Positions 1 through 8,600 of a stretch of 64,000 nucleotides of DNA are shown here, one piece after another. The position numbers and the translations under genes are program-made. The notes beneath the pieces are model-generated. The model ran no database searches. It was not told where the DNA came from and saw nothing but the letters and a program-made list of their open reading frames with translations. Position 1 is the first letter of the stretch; every line of letters begins with the position of its first letter. Source of the DNA: Rhodococcus rhodochrous (GTDB lineage: Bacteria > Actinomycetota > Actinomycetes > Mycobacteriales > Mycobacteriaceae); assembly GCF_900187265.1 (NCBI RefSeq), contig NZ_LT906450.1, positions 3,711,444 to 3,775,443 on the forward strand. Reading direction: 5' to 3'.

Positions 1-820
1 CGGCCAGTGCGCGACCGGCGAAGGCCGCAGCGTCGACCCGCTCCACCGGCGGGTCGCAGGGTTGCTCGACCGTCAGGTCCGGAGGGATCGGCCGTCCCGA
101 CGGGGGACGTTCCGGCAGTCCCCGCGCGCTCCGGTGCGCAGCGACGACGTCCGCGTCGAAGCGTGACGCCACATCGATCGGGGACAACGCGGCGAACGCT
201 CCGATGGTGCGGATACCGAGACGACGCAACAGATCCACCGTGTCGGCCCGCCGAGGAGCCGCCAACGCCGGTTCCACCGCGAGATACGAGACCGGCAACG
301 GCGCCAGGAACTCGGCACACCTCCCTGTCGGGACCAGCGCGTTCCGTCGCGCGGCGAGGACCGCGGTGGACAACTCGTCGGCGACACCGACCTGGCATTC
401 CACGCCGGTCGCCGCGACCGCGTCGATCAGGGCCTCCGCGGCGGCCTCCTCCGAACCGAACCACCGGACCACACCGCGCGCGGCGAGGACCACCAGACCC
501 GGGCGCAGCACCTCCACGCCCGGGGCCACCGCATCGATCGCGGCCACCACCGCCTCGAACGTCCGCGCTTCCAGGTCGGGATCCGAGCGGGCCACATGCA
601 GTTCCGGGCAGCGTGCCTGCGCCTCCCGTCGCCTCAGGCCGCGCCGGACACCCGCGGCCCGCGCCGAGGCCGAGCAGGCGACGACACGATTCGCCGAGAC
701 CACCGCCACCGGGACGATCGCGGGCAGCTCCGCGGCGGCGGCGACGGCGACGGCGGGCCAGTCGGGGCACCAGAGGGCCACGACCCGCGCGGGTGCCCGC
801 AGAGAGGACGAGTCGTTCAC
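1..820 (-). CDS. imuB: ImuB, Y-family DNA polymerase-like mutasome protein (3' part outside window)
   Basis: The protein starts VNDSSSLRAPARVVALWCPD and shows the ImuB pattern: WCPDWP near residue 18, then SANRVVACSASARAAGVRRG. The acidic residues that hold metal in active Y-family polymerases are absent from these positions, as expected for ImuB. About 273 residues are present and the frame is open to base 1, so the C-terminal beta-clamp and partner-binding region is not seen. ImuB is known from mycobacteria as the inactive polymerase-like adaptor that brings ImuA' and DnaE2 to the beta clamp for mutagenic bypass. The GTG start overlaps the imuA' stop (GTGA), which suggests coupled translation. 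M. tuberculosis Rv3394c has the same neighbour. Confidence 0.85.
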   Translation of the reverse strand, partial: MNDSSSLRAPARVVALWCPDWPAVAVAAAAELPAIVPVAVVSANRVVACSASARAAGVRRGLRRREAQARCPELHVARSDPDLEARTFEAVVAAIDAVAPGVEVLRPGLVVLAARGVVRWFGSEEAAAEALIDAVAATGVECQVGVADELSTAVLAARRNALVPTGRCAEFLAPLPVSYLAVEPALAAPRRADTVDLLRRLGIRTIGAFAALSPIDVASRFDADVVAAHRSARGLPERPPSGRPIPPDLTVEQPCDPPVERVDAAAFAGRALA

Positions 821-1593
821 CGGACCGCCTTACGGAAACGCCCGTCCTCCAGCCGATTCCGCTCTTCACTCGCCCATTCGACGGCACTGCGGTCGGCGCA
901 CACCTCCACGCGGGTGGCGCGCGGAGGGAATGCCCGCCCGTGCGCTCGGACCGACAGGCGGGTCGCGCACAGGCGATCCCGGCCGGGACCGTCCACACCC
1001 CGATACCCGTCGACCCGCGCCTCCAGCCGCACGTGGGCACCTTCCCAGCGACCGTCCGTGACCACGAGGACCGACTGCTTGCTCCGCGCCCGGGCGGCGA
1101 CCGCACGAGCGCGGGACGGGGGCACCGATGCTCCACCGAGTCCCAGCACCACCAGGTCGATCCCGTCGAGCAGCACCGCGGCGATCTCCACGGGATCCGG
1201 TCCGGGATCGGGGATCACGGCCAGCCGGTGCAGACGGGCGCCCATTTCGGCGGCGGCGAGCAGACCCAGCCGGCGCTGACCGATCACGGCGGCGTACCCG
1301 CCGGAGGCCGTCACGGACGCGAGCATCCCGAGGAGAAGCGAGGTGGCTCCGGACACCGAGACGACGCTGCCGCGTACCAGTCCGCCCTGCGGCAACAGTT
1401 CCGCGAGCGGAGTCGGGACGGGCAGGATGCGGTCGGAGGCGGCCTCGACCCGGCCTCGCGCGACGGACTGGACCTCACCGCGTGCCGGCACGGCCGCGAT
1501 CCGACGCCGCAGTGCCTCGATCCGCTCCGCACGACCCGCTTCCTCGTCGTCCACCGGAAATTCGGCCACCTCGCCCACTGTCACCCCTGTCAT
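817..1593 (-). CDS. imuA': ImuA' mutasome accessory protein
   Basis: This is a RecA-fold-like protein of about 258 residues, with LPQGGLVRGSVVSVSGATS where a Walker-A-like loop would lie, matching the ImuA' (Rv3395c) family. It acts with ImuB and DnaE2 in damage-induced mutagenesis. I chose ATG 1593 (MTGVTVGEVAEFP); an in-frame GTG at 1629 would add 12 residues and cannot be excluded, because neither start has a strong Shine-Dalgarno. It overlaps imuB by 4 bases. A near-consensus LexA box at 1660-1675 and a TAGAGT -10 box lie upstream, so SOS control is expected. Confidence 0.85.
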   Translation of the reverse strand: MTGVTVGEVAEFPVDDEEAGRAERIEALRRRIAAVPARGEVQSVARGRVEAASDRILPVPTPLAELLPQGGLVRGSVVSVSGATSLLLGMLASVTASGGYAAVIGQRRLGLLAAAEMGARLHRLAVIPDPGPDPVEIAAVLLDGIDLVVLGLGGASVPPSRARAVAARARSKQSVLVVTDGRWEGAHVRLEARVDGYRGVDGPGRDRLCATRLSVRAHGRAFPPRATRVEVCADRSAVEWASEERNRLEDGRFRKAVR

Positions 1594-1652
1594 CCGCCTG
1601 CCGCCTGACACACACGACCGGCCGACCACGGGGAAGTCGTGGCCCGGCTCGC

Positions 1653-1675
1653 ACTCTATTCGAACATACTTTCGA
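1653..1675 (-). promoter_or_regulatory. LexA (SOS) box and -10 of the imuA'-imuB promoter
   Basis: Bases 1660-1675 read TCGAACATACTTTCGA, one mismatch from the mycobacterial/rhodococcal SOS box TCGAACnnnnGTTCGA. On the minus strand TAGAGT (complement of 1653-1658) follows directly and makes a good -10, so LexA bound here would cover the promoter. The site is 60-80 bases before the chosen imuA' start. The box is seen directly; LexA control is inferred from known imuA' regulation in mycobacteria. Confidence 0.8.
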
Positions 1676-1791
1676 TCTTCATCAAGTAGAACCGACCCGA
1701 ATCCTTCCCGTCAAGCCGGAAGCACCGCCCCCGCCGGTGACTACAGTGCAGCTCACACGTTTTTCGGCCGGGCCGGACACCTCCGATCGAC

Positions 1792-1797
1792 TACTCT
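1792..1797 (+). promoter_or_regulatory. -10 box of a leaderless transcript (Ser/Thr kinase)
   Basis: TACTCT ends 7 bases before the GTG at 1805. A TANNNT box at this distance with no Shine-Dalgarno is the usual layout of leaderless actinobacterial genes, and it supports this start. Confidence 0.55.
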
Positions 1798-1804
1798 CGA
1801 TCGA

Positions 1805-3001
1805 GTGGCGGAGCAGGCGTGGGCAGGACGGGCCGTAGGGCCGGATCACTTGGTGGCCGGTCGATATCGGCTCGACTCCAAGCTCGGCGGTGGCGGCATG
1901 GGTGCCGTCTGGCTCGCCCGCGACAACCGTCTGGGCCGCGACGTCGCCGTCAAGCAGGTGATCTCCACCGCAGACCTCGATCCCGACGAGGCCGAGGATC
2001 TGCGCCGCCGAGCGCTTCGCGAGGGCCGGGCCGCCGCCCAACTCGCCCACGAGCACGCCATCTCGATGTACGACATGGCACTGCACTACGGCGAACCGTG
2101 GCTCGTCATGGAACACCTGCCGTCCCGCAGCCTGGCGCAGGTGATGAACGTCGTCGACACCCTCCCGCCGTACGTGGTGGCGCAGATCGGCGCGAACGTC
2201 GCCGACGCCCTGGCTGCCGCGCACGCCGCCGGCATCGTCCACCGCGACGTCAAGCCCGGCAACATCCTCATCGCCGAGCGCGGCCGCGACGCCGGCATCG
2301 TGAAGATCAGCGACTTCGGCATCGCCCGCGCGAAGGGCGACAACGACCCCGACGGCGTGATCATCGGCACCCCCGCCTATTTCGCACCCGAGGTCGCGCG
2401 CGGCAACGACCCCACCGAGGCCAGCGACGTCTTCTCGCTGGGCGCGACCCTCTACACCGCGGTCGAGGGGCAACCGCCCTTCGGTTTCGAGACCGACTCG
2501 ATCGCATTGCTGCACCGGGTCGCCCGGGCGGAGATCATCATGCCCACGCACACCGGTCCGCTCACCGAACCCTTGCTCGAGATGCTCCAGCCCGATCCGG
2601 CGCGACGCCCGACGATGGCGCAGGCACGCGATCTCCTCGCCCGCGTGGTCCTCGGACCGGGCGGATCGGCGGCGGCCCTGCGCGGCCGTCCCATCCAGAA
2701 CGAGGACGGCACGATCCCGTCATGGGCGCAGCGTTCCGCGCACTTCGCCGAACCCGCACGTCCCCGTGGATCCTTCGTCGACCGCCCCCTCGGTGCCGCG
2801 ACGCAGTCCACCGGTGGTCCGAGGAAGTCGGCGAAGGGTTTCGCCCCGGCGGATCTGCTCGACCGACTGCTGCCGAAGGGTCCCGTACCCGACAACCCGC
2901 AGGACCGCATCGTCGCCTATGCGCCCCTGGCGATGGCGGCGATGGTCGCGGTGATCCTGGTGGCGCTGCTCGTCGCCCTCGTCATCGCGCTGGTCGTCTG
3001 A
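1805..3001 (+). CDS. Membrane-anchored serine/threonine protein kinase
   Basis: A Hanks-type kinase of 398 residues. It has the glycine loop GGGGMGAVW near 28-36, catalytic Lys in VAVKQ near 50, HRDVKPGN near 146, SDFGIA near 170 and a PAYFAPE activation segment. After the kinase domain comes a basic, proline-rich juxtamembrane stretch, and the last ~25 residues are one hydrophobic segment (VAVILVALLVALVIALVV). There is therefore no PASTA, NHL or other extracytoplasmic sensor: the protein ends in the membrane. The start is GTG 1805; no Shine-Dalgarno is visible. It converges on the LuxR-type regulator with only 13 bases between stops. Substrate unknown. Confidence 0.9.
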   Translation: MAEQAWAGRAVGPDHLVAGRYRLDSKLGGGGMGAVWLARDNRLGRDVAVKQVISTADLDPDEAEDLRRRALREGRAAAQLAHEHAISMYDMALHYGEPWLVMEHLPSRSLAQVMNVVDTLPPYVVAQIGANVADALAAAHAAGIVHRDVKPGNILIAERGRDAGIVKISDFGIARAKGDNDPDGVIIGTPAYFAPEVARGNDPTEASDVFSLGATLYTAVEGQPPFGFETDSIALLHRVARAEIIMPTHTGPLTEPLLEMLQPDPARRPTMAQARDLLARVVLGPGGSAAALRGRPIQNEDGTIPSWAQRSAHFAEPARPRGSFVDRPLGAATQSTGGPRKSAKGFAPADLLDRLLPKGPVPDNPQDRIVAYAPLAMAAMVAVILVALLVALVIALVV

Positions 3002-3014
3002 TCCGACCCCACCC

Positions 3015-3701
3015 TCAGTCGATACGGCGCCGGTGCGCCCACCGGGTCAGCGCGTTGCGGTTCGACTGCTGTGTCTTGCGCAGCACGTTCGACGCGTGCG
3101 TCTCGACGGTCTTCACCGAGATCACGAGTTCCTCGGCGATCTCGCGGTAGGTGTAGCCGCGAGCGAGCAGACGCAGCACCTCGAGTTCGCGCGGCGTCAG
3201 CGAGTCGAGTTCGGGATCGAGGGGCGGTTCAGGTGCGGCCGACCGGCCGGTGAACGAGTCGAGCACGAAACCGGCCAGACGCGGGCTGAACACGGCGTCT
3301 CCCCCGGCGACCCGCCGGACGGCGTCGGCCAGATCCGGGCCGGAGATCGTCTTCGTCACGTACCCGCGGGCGCCCGCGCGGATGACGGCGATGACGTCCT
3401 CGGCCGCGTCGGACACGCTGAGTGCAAGGCAGACCGGGCCGTCCGGGATCCGTGGGAGGACGGCGACACCGCCGCCGTCGGGCATGTGGACGTCGAGGAG
3501 CACGACATCCGGTTTGCTCGCCTCGATCCCGGCGACGGCCTCGGCGACTCCTCCGGCCTCGCCGACGATCTCCATGTCGGCCTCGCGCCCCAGTTCGGTG
3601 CGCACTCCGGAGCGGAAGACCGCGTGGTCGTCCACCAGGAAGACACGATAGGGACGGTTGTTCTCGGTGGCATCGGAGGATGTCGCCGGAATCGAAGTCA
3701 C
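3015..3701 (-). CDS. NarL/LuxR-family response regulator
   Basis: A receiver domain (VFLVDDHAVFR with the acidic pair, phospho-acceptor Asp in VVLLDVHMPDGGG, Lys in YVTKTI) is followed by a C-terminal LuxR helix-turn-helix (LTPRELEVLRLLARGYTYRE, then SVKTVETHASNVLRK). About 228 residues. The GTG at 3701 overlaps the kinase stop (GTGA), so the pair is co-translated as a cognate two-component system. The family binds DNA as a dimer after phosphorylation; the CCCTGAT repeats in the divergent promoter at 5029-5085 are the obvious candidate target. Confidence 0.9.
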   Translation of the reverse strand: MTSIPATSSDATENNRPYRVFLVDDHAVFRSGVRTELGREADMEIVGEAGGVAEAVAGIEASKPDVVLLDVHMPDGGGVAVLPRIPDGPVCLALSVSDAAEDVIAVIRAGARGYVTKTISGPDLADAVRRVAGGDAVFSPRLAGFVLDSFTGRSAAPEPPLDPELDSLTPRELEVLRLLARGYTYREIAEELVISVKTVETHASNVLRKTQQSNRNALTRWAHRRRID

Positions 3702-4984
3702 TGTGTCTGCTCCTCGGGGTGGGGGTCGTTCACCCCCCACTCTAAGGTCGACTCGGTGTCCTGTTCGCGTTCGGTATCCGTCCGGCCGGCACGCGGCACA
3801 TGGATGCGCACCTCGGTTCCCTTGCCGGGACTCGACTTCACGACCGTCCGGCCGCCGCGACGTTCGATGCGCGCCCGGATGGACTTGGCCAGCCCCTGCC
3901 GGTCGGCCGGCACCTCGTCGGGATCGAATCCGACGCCGCGATCGCGCACGAACACGCTCACCTGATGCGGTTCCACCTCCGCGAAGAGGTCGACGCTGTC
4001 CACCCCGGCGTGCTTGGCGGCGTTGACGAGTGCCTCGCGGGTCGCGCCGAGCACGGCGGTCGCGGCCTCCGGGGTCAGATCGCTGTCGTCCGGCGCGACG
4101 TCGCCGACGATGACGGGTTGGACGGACAGGCCGTACTGGTCCTCCACCTCACCGGCGATGGTGCGCAGCGTCTCGGCGAGAGAGGTACTCGGCGTCTCGT
4201 CCCCGCCGAACAGCCAGCGGCGCAGTTCGCGTTCCTGGCTGCGCGCGAGCCGCACGACCTCCTGCTGGTCGCCCGCCTGCTTCTGGATGAGCGCGAGGGT
4301 CTGGAGCACCGAGTCGTGCAGGTGCGACGCGATCTCCTCGCGCTCCTCGTTGCGCACCCGGGCGGCACGTTCGGTTTCGAGGGCACGCCACATCCGGATC
4401 CACAGCGGAACCGACAGCAGGACCGCACCGACCAGCGTGACCACCACGGCGACCAGCGACGACCGCAGCGCCGCGACGTCGACCTGCGCGATGACCATCA
4501 CCCCGAGTCCGGTGACGACGAGGGTCAGGCCGCCGAGTACGCGGGCCCACGTGAGGACCGTCGGGTGCGCGGGCAGGCCGAGTACCGATCGGGGACCTTC
4601 GACGTCGAATTCGCGCCATACGAGCGCCGCACCGACGACCACCACGACGATCGGCAGCACCACGCCTGCGGCACCACCGCTGAACAGCCACGAAAGGCCC
4701 ACCGCCAGGCCGATACCCATGAAGGCGAGGCCGATGGCGCGGCGACGTTCGGGGCCGGTGGGACGATCGGTGTCGGAGCCGGGGGGCACGAACATCCACA
4801 GCAGGCCGTAGGCCGCGATCCCGAAGCCGCCGAGGGCGGCGAGCACCGTGAACGCGACCCGCACCTTGGTGGCGTCGATGCCGAGATGATCGGCGACACC
4901 GCCGGCCACACCACCCACGATGCGACCGCCCACCCGCCGTTCGAGGCGGGGAACGGTCACGGGTAATCCAGGTACCGGTTGCAC
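3698..4984 (-). CDS. PspC-domain sensor histidine kinase (NarX/LiaS type)
   Basis: The N-terminus carries a PspC domain (RIVGGVAGGVADHLGIDATKVR, then a hydrophobic LLWMFVPPGSD segment), followed by further membrane segments (residues ~75-195). Next come a HisKA_3 dimerisation domain with HLHDSVLQTLALIQKQAGD (phospho-acceptor His near 220) and a HATPase domain (REALVNAAKHA, VRDRGVGFDP, GKGTEVRIHVP). About 428 residues. I chose GTG 4984 (VQPVPGLPV); the open frame extends to 5020. The family senses cell-envelope stress in actinobacteria. It is divergent from a second PspC protein and translationally coupled to its regulator. Confidence 0.9.
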   Translation of the reverse strand: MQPVPGLPVTVPRLERRVGGRIVGGVAGGVADHLGIDATKVRVAFTVLAALGGFGIAAYGLLWMFVPPGSDTDRPTGPERRRAIGLAFMGIGLAVGLSWLFSGGAAGVVLPIVVVVVGAALVWREFDVEGPRSVLGLPAHPTVLTWARVLGGLTLVVTGLGVMVIAQVDVAALRSSLVAVVVTLVGAVLLSVPLWIRMWRALETERAARVRNEEREEIASHLHDSVLQTLALIQKQAGDQQEVVRLARSQERELRRWLFGGDETPSTSLAETLRTIAGEVEDQYGLSVQPVIVGDVAPDDSDLTPEAATAVLGATREALVNAAKHAGVDSVDLFAEVEPHQVSVFVRDRGVGFDPDEVPADRQGLAKSIRARIERRGGRTVVKSSPGKGTEVRIHVPRAGRTDTEREQDTESTLEWGVNDPHPEEQTQ

Positions 4985-5028
4985 ACCTCGATACTGGCAC
5001 GGAGATCGCCGGCCCGGCATCGGGGACG

Positions 5029-5085
5029 AACCCTGATGTCCGGGTTCCGATCGGACCCTCGGAAATCAGGGTTGGTCCCTGATGT
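5029..5085. promoter_or_regulatory. Candidate operator: three CCCTGAT half-sites in the divergent PspC promoter region
   Basis: AACCCTGAT (5029-5037) and ATCAGGGTT (5065-5073) are exact inverted copies, and CCCTGATGT (5031-5039) returns directly at 5077-5085. All three copies lie in the 133 bases between the divergent starts at 4984 and 5118. The arrangement fits a regulator shared by both transcripts, most simply the NarL-type regulator at 3015-3701. Binding is inference. Confidence 0.5.
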
Positions 5086-5117
5086 GCCGCGCGCAGAAGC
5101 CCAGCAGGATGGGTGCC

Positions 5118-6593
5118 ATGGACACGAGGAGCTTTCAGGACCAGGTGGCGGACATGTGGCGGACCCGCCCCGTGCGTCTGCCGAAGGAGGGGCACATCGC
5201 GGGTGTGTGCTCGGGTATCGGAGTGCGCTACGGCGTCGATCCCGTGCTGATCCGTGTCGTCTTCGTCGCGTCGGCGTTGTTCGGCGGTGGCGGTCTCGTC
5301 CTCTACCTGGCTGCCTGGCTGATGTTCCCCCGTCACGGCGACCAGGTCTCCTCGCTCGAATCGCTCGTCGGGCGGGGTCCGAGCTCGGACTCGACCACCA
5401 AGGTCGTCGTGATCCTCGTGGCCCTGGCGATCGCGGCGGGCGCCATCGGACCGGTGGGTGCGGGTTCGGGTGGTTCGGGATTCATCGGAACGCTCCTGTT
5501 GCTCGGCGGCTGGTGGCTGCTCTATCAGCGGCGTCCCGAACCGCCGGTACTGCCGGCGCCCGAGGGAACGTCCTTCCCCACCCAGGGGGCCTTTCCTCAG
5601 CCTCCGGTGACGAACTCGTACTGCTCCCCGTGGGGCGCGCACACCGGTGCATGGAACATGCACGCGGGTCCGGCGGCCACGGCGACACCGAGCGCGGAGG
5701 CGACCCCGCCTGCGCAGGCCACCGACGCGACGGAGGCCATGGACATCACCGACGCCTCGGCCACCGGCACCCCCGCCCAAGGCACCGACGCCCCTGCTCC
5801 GGGCACCGGAACCACAGCGTCCACCGATACGACGGAGAGGAAGACGTCCCCGATGCCCGACCTACGCAAGGACACCGACGTTCCGCTCCCGGGTGTCGAC
5901 GAGCTCACGCCCCACCGTTCGGCACCGCCGGCATGGGATCCCCTCGGGGTCGCCCCGTTCGCATGGGATCTGCCCGAGCCGGCGCCGAAACACGAACCCG
6001 CGGTCGTCACGAATCGTCGCTCGCGCCTGACCACGACGGTTCTCGGCCTCGCCGTGATCGCCGCTGCCGTGACCGGCGCGCTCGGCGCCGCCGCCGACCT
6101 GGCCTGGGTGACCCCCGCCCGGGTGGGTGCCGTGGCCCTCGCGGTCATCGGTCTGGGCCTGCTGATCGGCGCGTTCCTGCACCGTGGTCACGGACTGCTC
6201 GTCGTCACCGGTCCCCTGCTGGGATTCGTCGTCCTCGCCTCGATCGCCGGACCGGTCGACACCTCGAACTGGGGTAACCGGACCTGGGCTCCGACCAGCG
6301 CCGACCAGCTCGAGCCCGAGTACAGCTTCCAGTTCGGGGCGATGACCCTCGACCTGCGGGGACTCGAACTCACCGAGGACCGGACGGTGCAGGTCGACGG
6401 CCGCTTCGGCAGCGTCGAGGTGCTGCTTCCGGAGAACCTCGACGTCCGCGCCGACTGCACGGTCGGCCCCGGTGAGATCAGGGGATGCCCCGCCCCCGGC
6501 ATCGACGGCGGCGCCGACGGAGTCGACGACGGGCCGGTTCTGAACCTGAACGCGAACATGGAATTCGGATCTCTGGAGGTGCGTCGTGGCTGA
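5118..6593 (+). CDS. PspC- and LiaF-like membrane protein
   Basis: The N-terminal PspC domain (GHIAGVCSGIGVRYGVDPVLIR, then VLYLAAWLMFP) is followed by hydrophobic segments near 90-125. A long Ala/Thr/Pro-rich linker (~150-260) and two further membrane segments near 295-350 come next. The C-terminal region (FGAMTLDLRGLEL, GSVEVLLPENLDVRADC, MEFGSLEVRRG) has the repeated beta pattern of LiaF/DUF2154 domains. About 491 residues from ATG 5118, with CAGGA nine bases upstream; ATG 5109 is possible. A PspC-LiaF fusion next to a LiaS-like kinase and regulator suggests an envelope-stress sensing module, with this protein as modulator or effector. Confidence 0.8.
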   Translation: MDTRSFQDQVADMWRTRPVRLPKEGHIAGVCSGIGVRYGVDPVLIRVVFVASALFGGGGLVLYLAAWLMFPRHGDQVSSLESLVGRGPSSDSTTKVVVILVALAIAAGAIGPVGAGSGGSGFIGTLLLLGGWWLLYQRRPEPPVLPAPEGTSFPTQGAFPQPPVTNSYCSPWGAHTGAWNMHAGPAATATPSAEATPPAQATDATEAMDITDASATGTPAQGTDAPAPGTGTTASTDTTERKTSPMPDLRKDTDVPLPGVDELTPHRSAPPAWDPLGVAPFAWDLPEPAPKHEPAVVTNRRSRLTTTVLGLAVIAAAVTGALGAAADLAWVTPARVGAVALAVIGLGLLIGAFLHRGHGLLVVTGPLLGFVVLASIAGPVDTSNWGNRTWAPTSADQLEPEYSFQFGAMTLDLRGLELTEDRTVQVDGRFGSVEVLLPENLDVRADCTVGPGEIRGCPAPGIDGGADGVDDGPVLNLNANMEFGSLEVRRG

Positions 6594-6819
6594 TCACGAA
6601 ACCGGAACACACACCGAGGATCGGGCCGAGCGCACCCGCAAGGGACCGTCGCTCCTGCTCCTCCTGGCCGCACTGGCAGCGCTGGTCGTGAGCGGATGGG
6701 CCATGATCGGACCGTTCTCCGTCGAGTTCCTCGCAGCCGTCGACCTCGGGTGGGTCCTGGTGGGCGCGGCCCTGCTGATCGGAGCGGTGCTGGTCTTCCT
6801 CCCCAACCGCCGGAGGTAG
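6586..6819 (+). CDS. Small two-helix membrane protein
   Basis: Starts at GTG 6586 inside the last codons of the PspC gene (8-base overlap), giving 77 residues with two hydrophobic segments (LLLLLAALAALVVSGWAMI and LGWVLVGAALLIGAVLVFL) and a basic C-terminus. It is co-translated with the PspC/LiaF-like protein and followed by a strong terminator, so it closes that operon. No known family recognised; an accessory to the envelope-stress module is the likely role. Confidence 0.7.
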   Translation: MADHETGTHTEDRAERTRKGPSLLLLLAALAALVVSGWAMIGPFSVEFLAAVDLGWVLVGAALLIGAVLVFLPNRRR

Positions 6820-6831
6820 CCACCCACCTAC

Positions 6832-6870
6832 ACGACGTCCCCCGGACCTGATCGGTCCGGGGGACGTCGT
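6832..6870. terminator. Strong intrinsic terminator hairpin
   Basis: A 17-bp perfect stem (ACGACGTCCCCCGGACC paired with its complement) with loop tgatc lies 12 bases after the stop at 6819. It separates the PspC operon from guaA, which approaches on the other strand. Confidence 0.85.
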
Positions 6871-6894
6871 CGTCTCACCGCCTCCGGTGAGCGA

Positions 6895-6968
6895 GGATCA
6901 CTCCCACGCAGTCACACGCGAGTGGGATCACTCCCACTCGGCCACACGCGAGTGAGGATCACTCCCAC
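6895..6968. repeat. About 30-bp tandem repeat covering the guaA stop codon
   Basis: GGATCACTCCCAC recurs at about 6895, 6925 and 6956, with CACACGCGAGTG between copies (periods 30 and 31). The third copy contains the last codons and stop of guaA, so the other two look like duplicates of that gene end. Confidence 0.75.
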
Positions 6969-8533
6969 TCGATCGTTCCCGGGGGCTTGCTCGTCACGTC
7001 GAGCACCACTCGGTTGACCTCCGCCACCTCGTTGGTGATGCGGGTGGAGATCCGCTCGAGGGTCTCGTAGGGCAGGCGCGTCCAGTCGGCGGTCATCGCG
7101 TCCTCGCTGGAGACCGGGCGCAGCACGATCGGGTGACCGTAGGTGCGGCCGTCGCCCTGCACACCCACGCTGCGGACGTCGGCGAGCAGCACGACCGGGC
7201 ACTGCCAGATCTGTCCGTCGAGTCCGGCGGAGGTGAGCTCCTCGCGGGCGATCGAGTCGGCGCGGCGCAGGATCTCGAGGCGGTCGCGGGTGACCTCACC
7301 GATGATGCGGATGCCGAGGCCGGGGCCGGGGAACGGCTGGCGGCCGACAATCTCCTCGGGCAGGCCGAGCTGACGTCCGACCGCGCGCACCTCGTCCTTG
7401 AACAGCAGTCGCAACGGCTCGACGAGCTCGAACTCGAGGTCCTCGGGAAGTCCACCGACGTTGTGGTGGCTCTTGATGTTCGCGGTGCCGGAGCCGCCGC
7501 CGGACTCCACGACGTCCGGGTACAGGGTGCCCTGCACGAGGAACTTCACGGTCTCGCCCTTGTCGGCGCCCTCGCCGAGCACCTCGGAGACCGCGCCCTC
7601 GAAGGACCGGATGAATTCACGGCCGATGATCTTGCGCTTGGTCTCGGGGTCGGTGACGCCGGCGAGCTCGCGCAGGAAGGTCTCGGATGCGTCGACGGTG
7701 ATCAGGCGGGCACCCGTCGCGGCGACGAAATCCTTCTCGACCTGCTGCCGTTCACCCTCGCGCATGAGACCGTGGTCGACGAACACACAGGTCAGACGGT
7801 CGCCGATGGCGCGCTGCACCAGTGCGGCCGCCACAGCGGAGTCGACACCGCCGGACAGGCCGCAGATCGCACGTCCGTCGCCGATCTGCTCACGAACCTG
7901 CTCGACGAGCGCGTCGGCGATGTTCGCTGCGGTCCAGTCGCCCGGGATCCCGGCGATGTCGTGCAGGAACCGGCTCAGCACCTGCTGGCCGTGGGGCGAG
8001 TGCAGAACCTCGGGGTGGTACTGGACACCGGCGAGGCGGCGGGCGCGGTCCTCGAACGCCGCGACCGGGGCGCCGGCGCTGGTGGCCGTGACCTCGAAGC
8101 CCTCGGGAGCCTCGGTGACACCGTCGCCGTGGCTCATCCATACGGGCTGCGTCTCGGGCAGGCCGTCGTGCAACACACCTCCGGACACCGACAGCTCGGT
8201 GCGGCCGTACTCGCGCGAGCCGGTGTGCGCGACCGTGCCGCCGAGCGCCTGCGCCATCGCCTGGAAGCCGTAGCAGATACCGAAGACGGGGACGTCGAGA
8301 TCGAACAGCGAGGGATCGAGGCGCGGTGCGCCCTCCTCGTACACGCTGGCGGGGCCACCGGACAGCACCACTGCGCGCGGATTCTTCGCCGCGATCTCCT
8401 CGACACCGGCCGTGTGCGGCACGACCTCCGAGTAGACGTTGGCCTCACGAACGCGCCGAGCGATCAGCTGCGCGTACTGAGCTCCGAAATCGACGACGAC
8501 GACCGGTCTGGACTGCTGGCTTTGCGACGACAC
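6959..8533 (-). CDS. guaA: GMP synthase (glutamine-hydrolysing)
   Basis: Converts XMP, glutamine and ATP to GMP, the last step of guanylate synthesis. The 524 residues hold a class I glutamine amidotransferase domain (nucleophile Cys in FGICYGFQ near 86, catalytic His in YHPEV), an ATP-pyrophosphatase domain with the P-loop [15 protein letters not shown] near 225, and the C-terminal dimerisation domain ending KPPGTIEWE. Length is normal. GTG 8533 is 6 bases downstream of TAGACT (complement of 8540-8545), so the mRNA may be leaderless. guaB3 and guaB lie nearby on the same strand. Confidence 0.97.
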   Translation of the reverse strand: MSSQSQQSRPVVVVDFGAQYAQLIARRVREANVYSEVVPHTAGVEEIAAKNPRAVVLSGGPASVYEEGAPRLDPSLFDLDVPVFGICYGFQAMAQALGGTVAHTGSREYGRTELSVSGGVLHDGLPETQPVWMSHGDGVTEAPEGFEVTATSAGAPVAAFEDRARRLAGVQYHPEVLHSPHGQQVLSRFLHDIAGIPGDWTAANIADALVEQVREQIGDGRAICGLSGGVDSAVAAALVQRAIGDRLTCVFVDHGLMREGERQQVEKDFVAATGARLITVDASETFLRELAGVTDPETKRKIIGREFIRSFEGAVSEVLGEGADKGETVKFLVQGTLYPDVVESGGGSGTANIKSHHNVGGLPEDLEFELVEPLRLLFKDEVRAVGRQLGLPEEIVGRQPFPGPGLGIRIIGEVTRDRLEILRRADSIAREELTSAGLDGQIWQCPVVLLADVRSVGVQGDGRTYGHPIVLRPVSSEDAMTADWTRLPYETLERISTRITNEVAEVNRVVLDVTSKPPGTIEWE

Positions 8534-8539
8534 CCGAAC

Positions 8540-8545
8540 AGTCTA
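8540..8545 (-). promoter_or_regulatory. -10 box of a leaderless guaA transcript
   Basis: TAGACT on the minus strand ends 6 bases before GTG 8533; no Shine-Dalgarno is present. It abuts the hairpin at 8546-8579. Confidence 0.45.
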
Positions 8546-8579
8546 AGCGGCCGCGCCGGGTGTTCCCGACGCGGCCGCT
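8546..8579. terminator. Hairpin between choD and guaA
   Basis: AGCGGCCGCG (8546-8555) pairs perfectly with CGCGGCCGCT (8570-8579) around a 14-base loop, 21 bases after the choD stop. Likely ends the choD transcript. Confidence 0.65.
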
Positions 8580-8600
8580 CATCCGATCGTTTCCGGGTCG

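Noticed and set aside
7-1608. Long Arg/Pro-rich plus-strand frame
   Set aside because: Antisense to imuA'-imuB; low-complexity composition typical of shadow frames.
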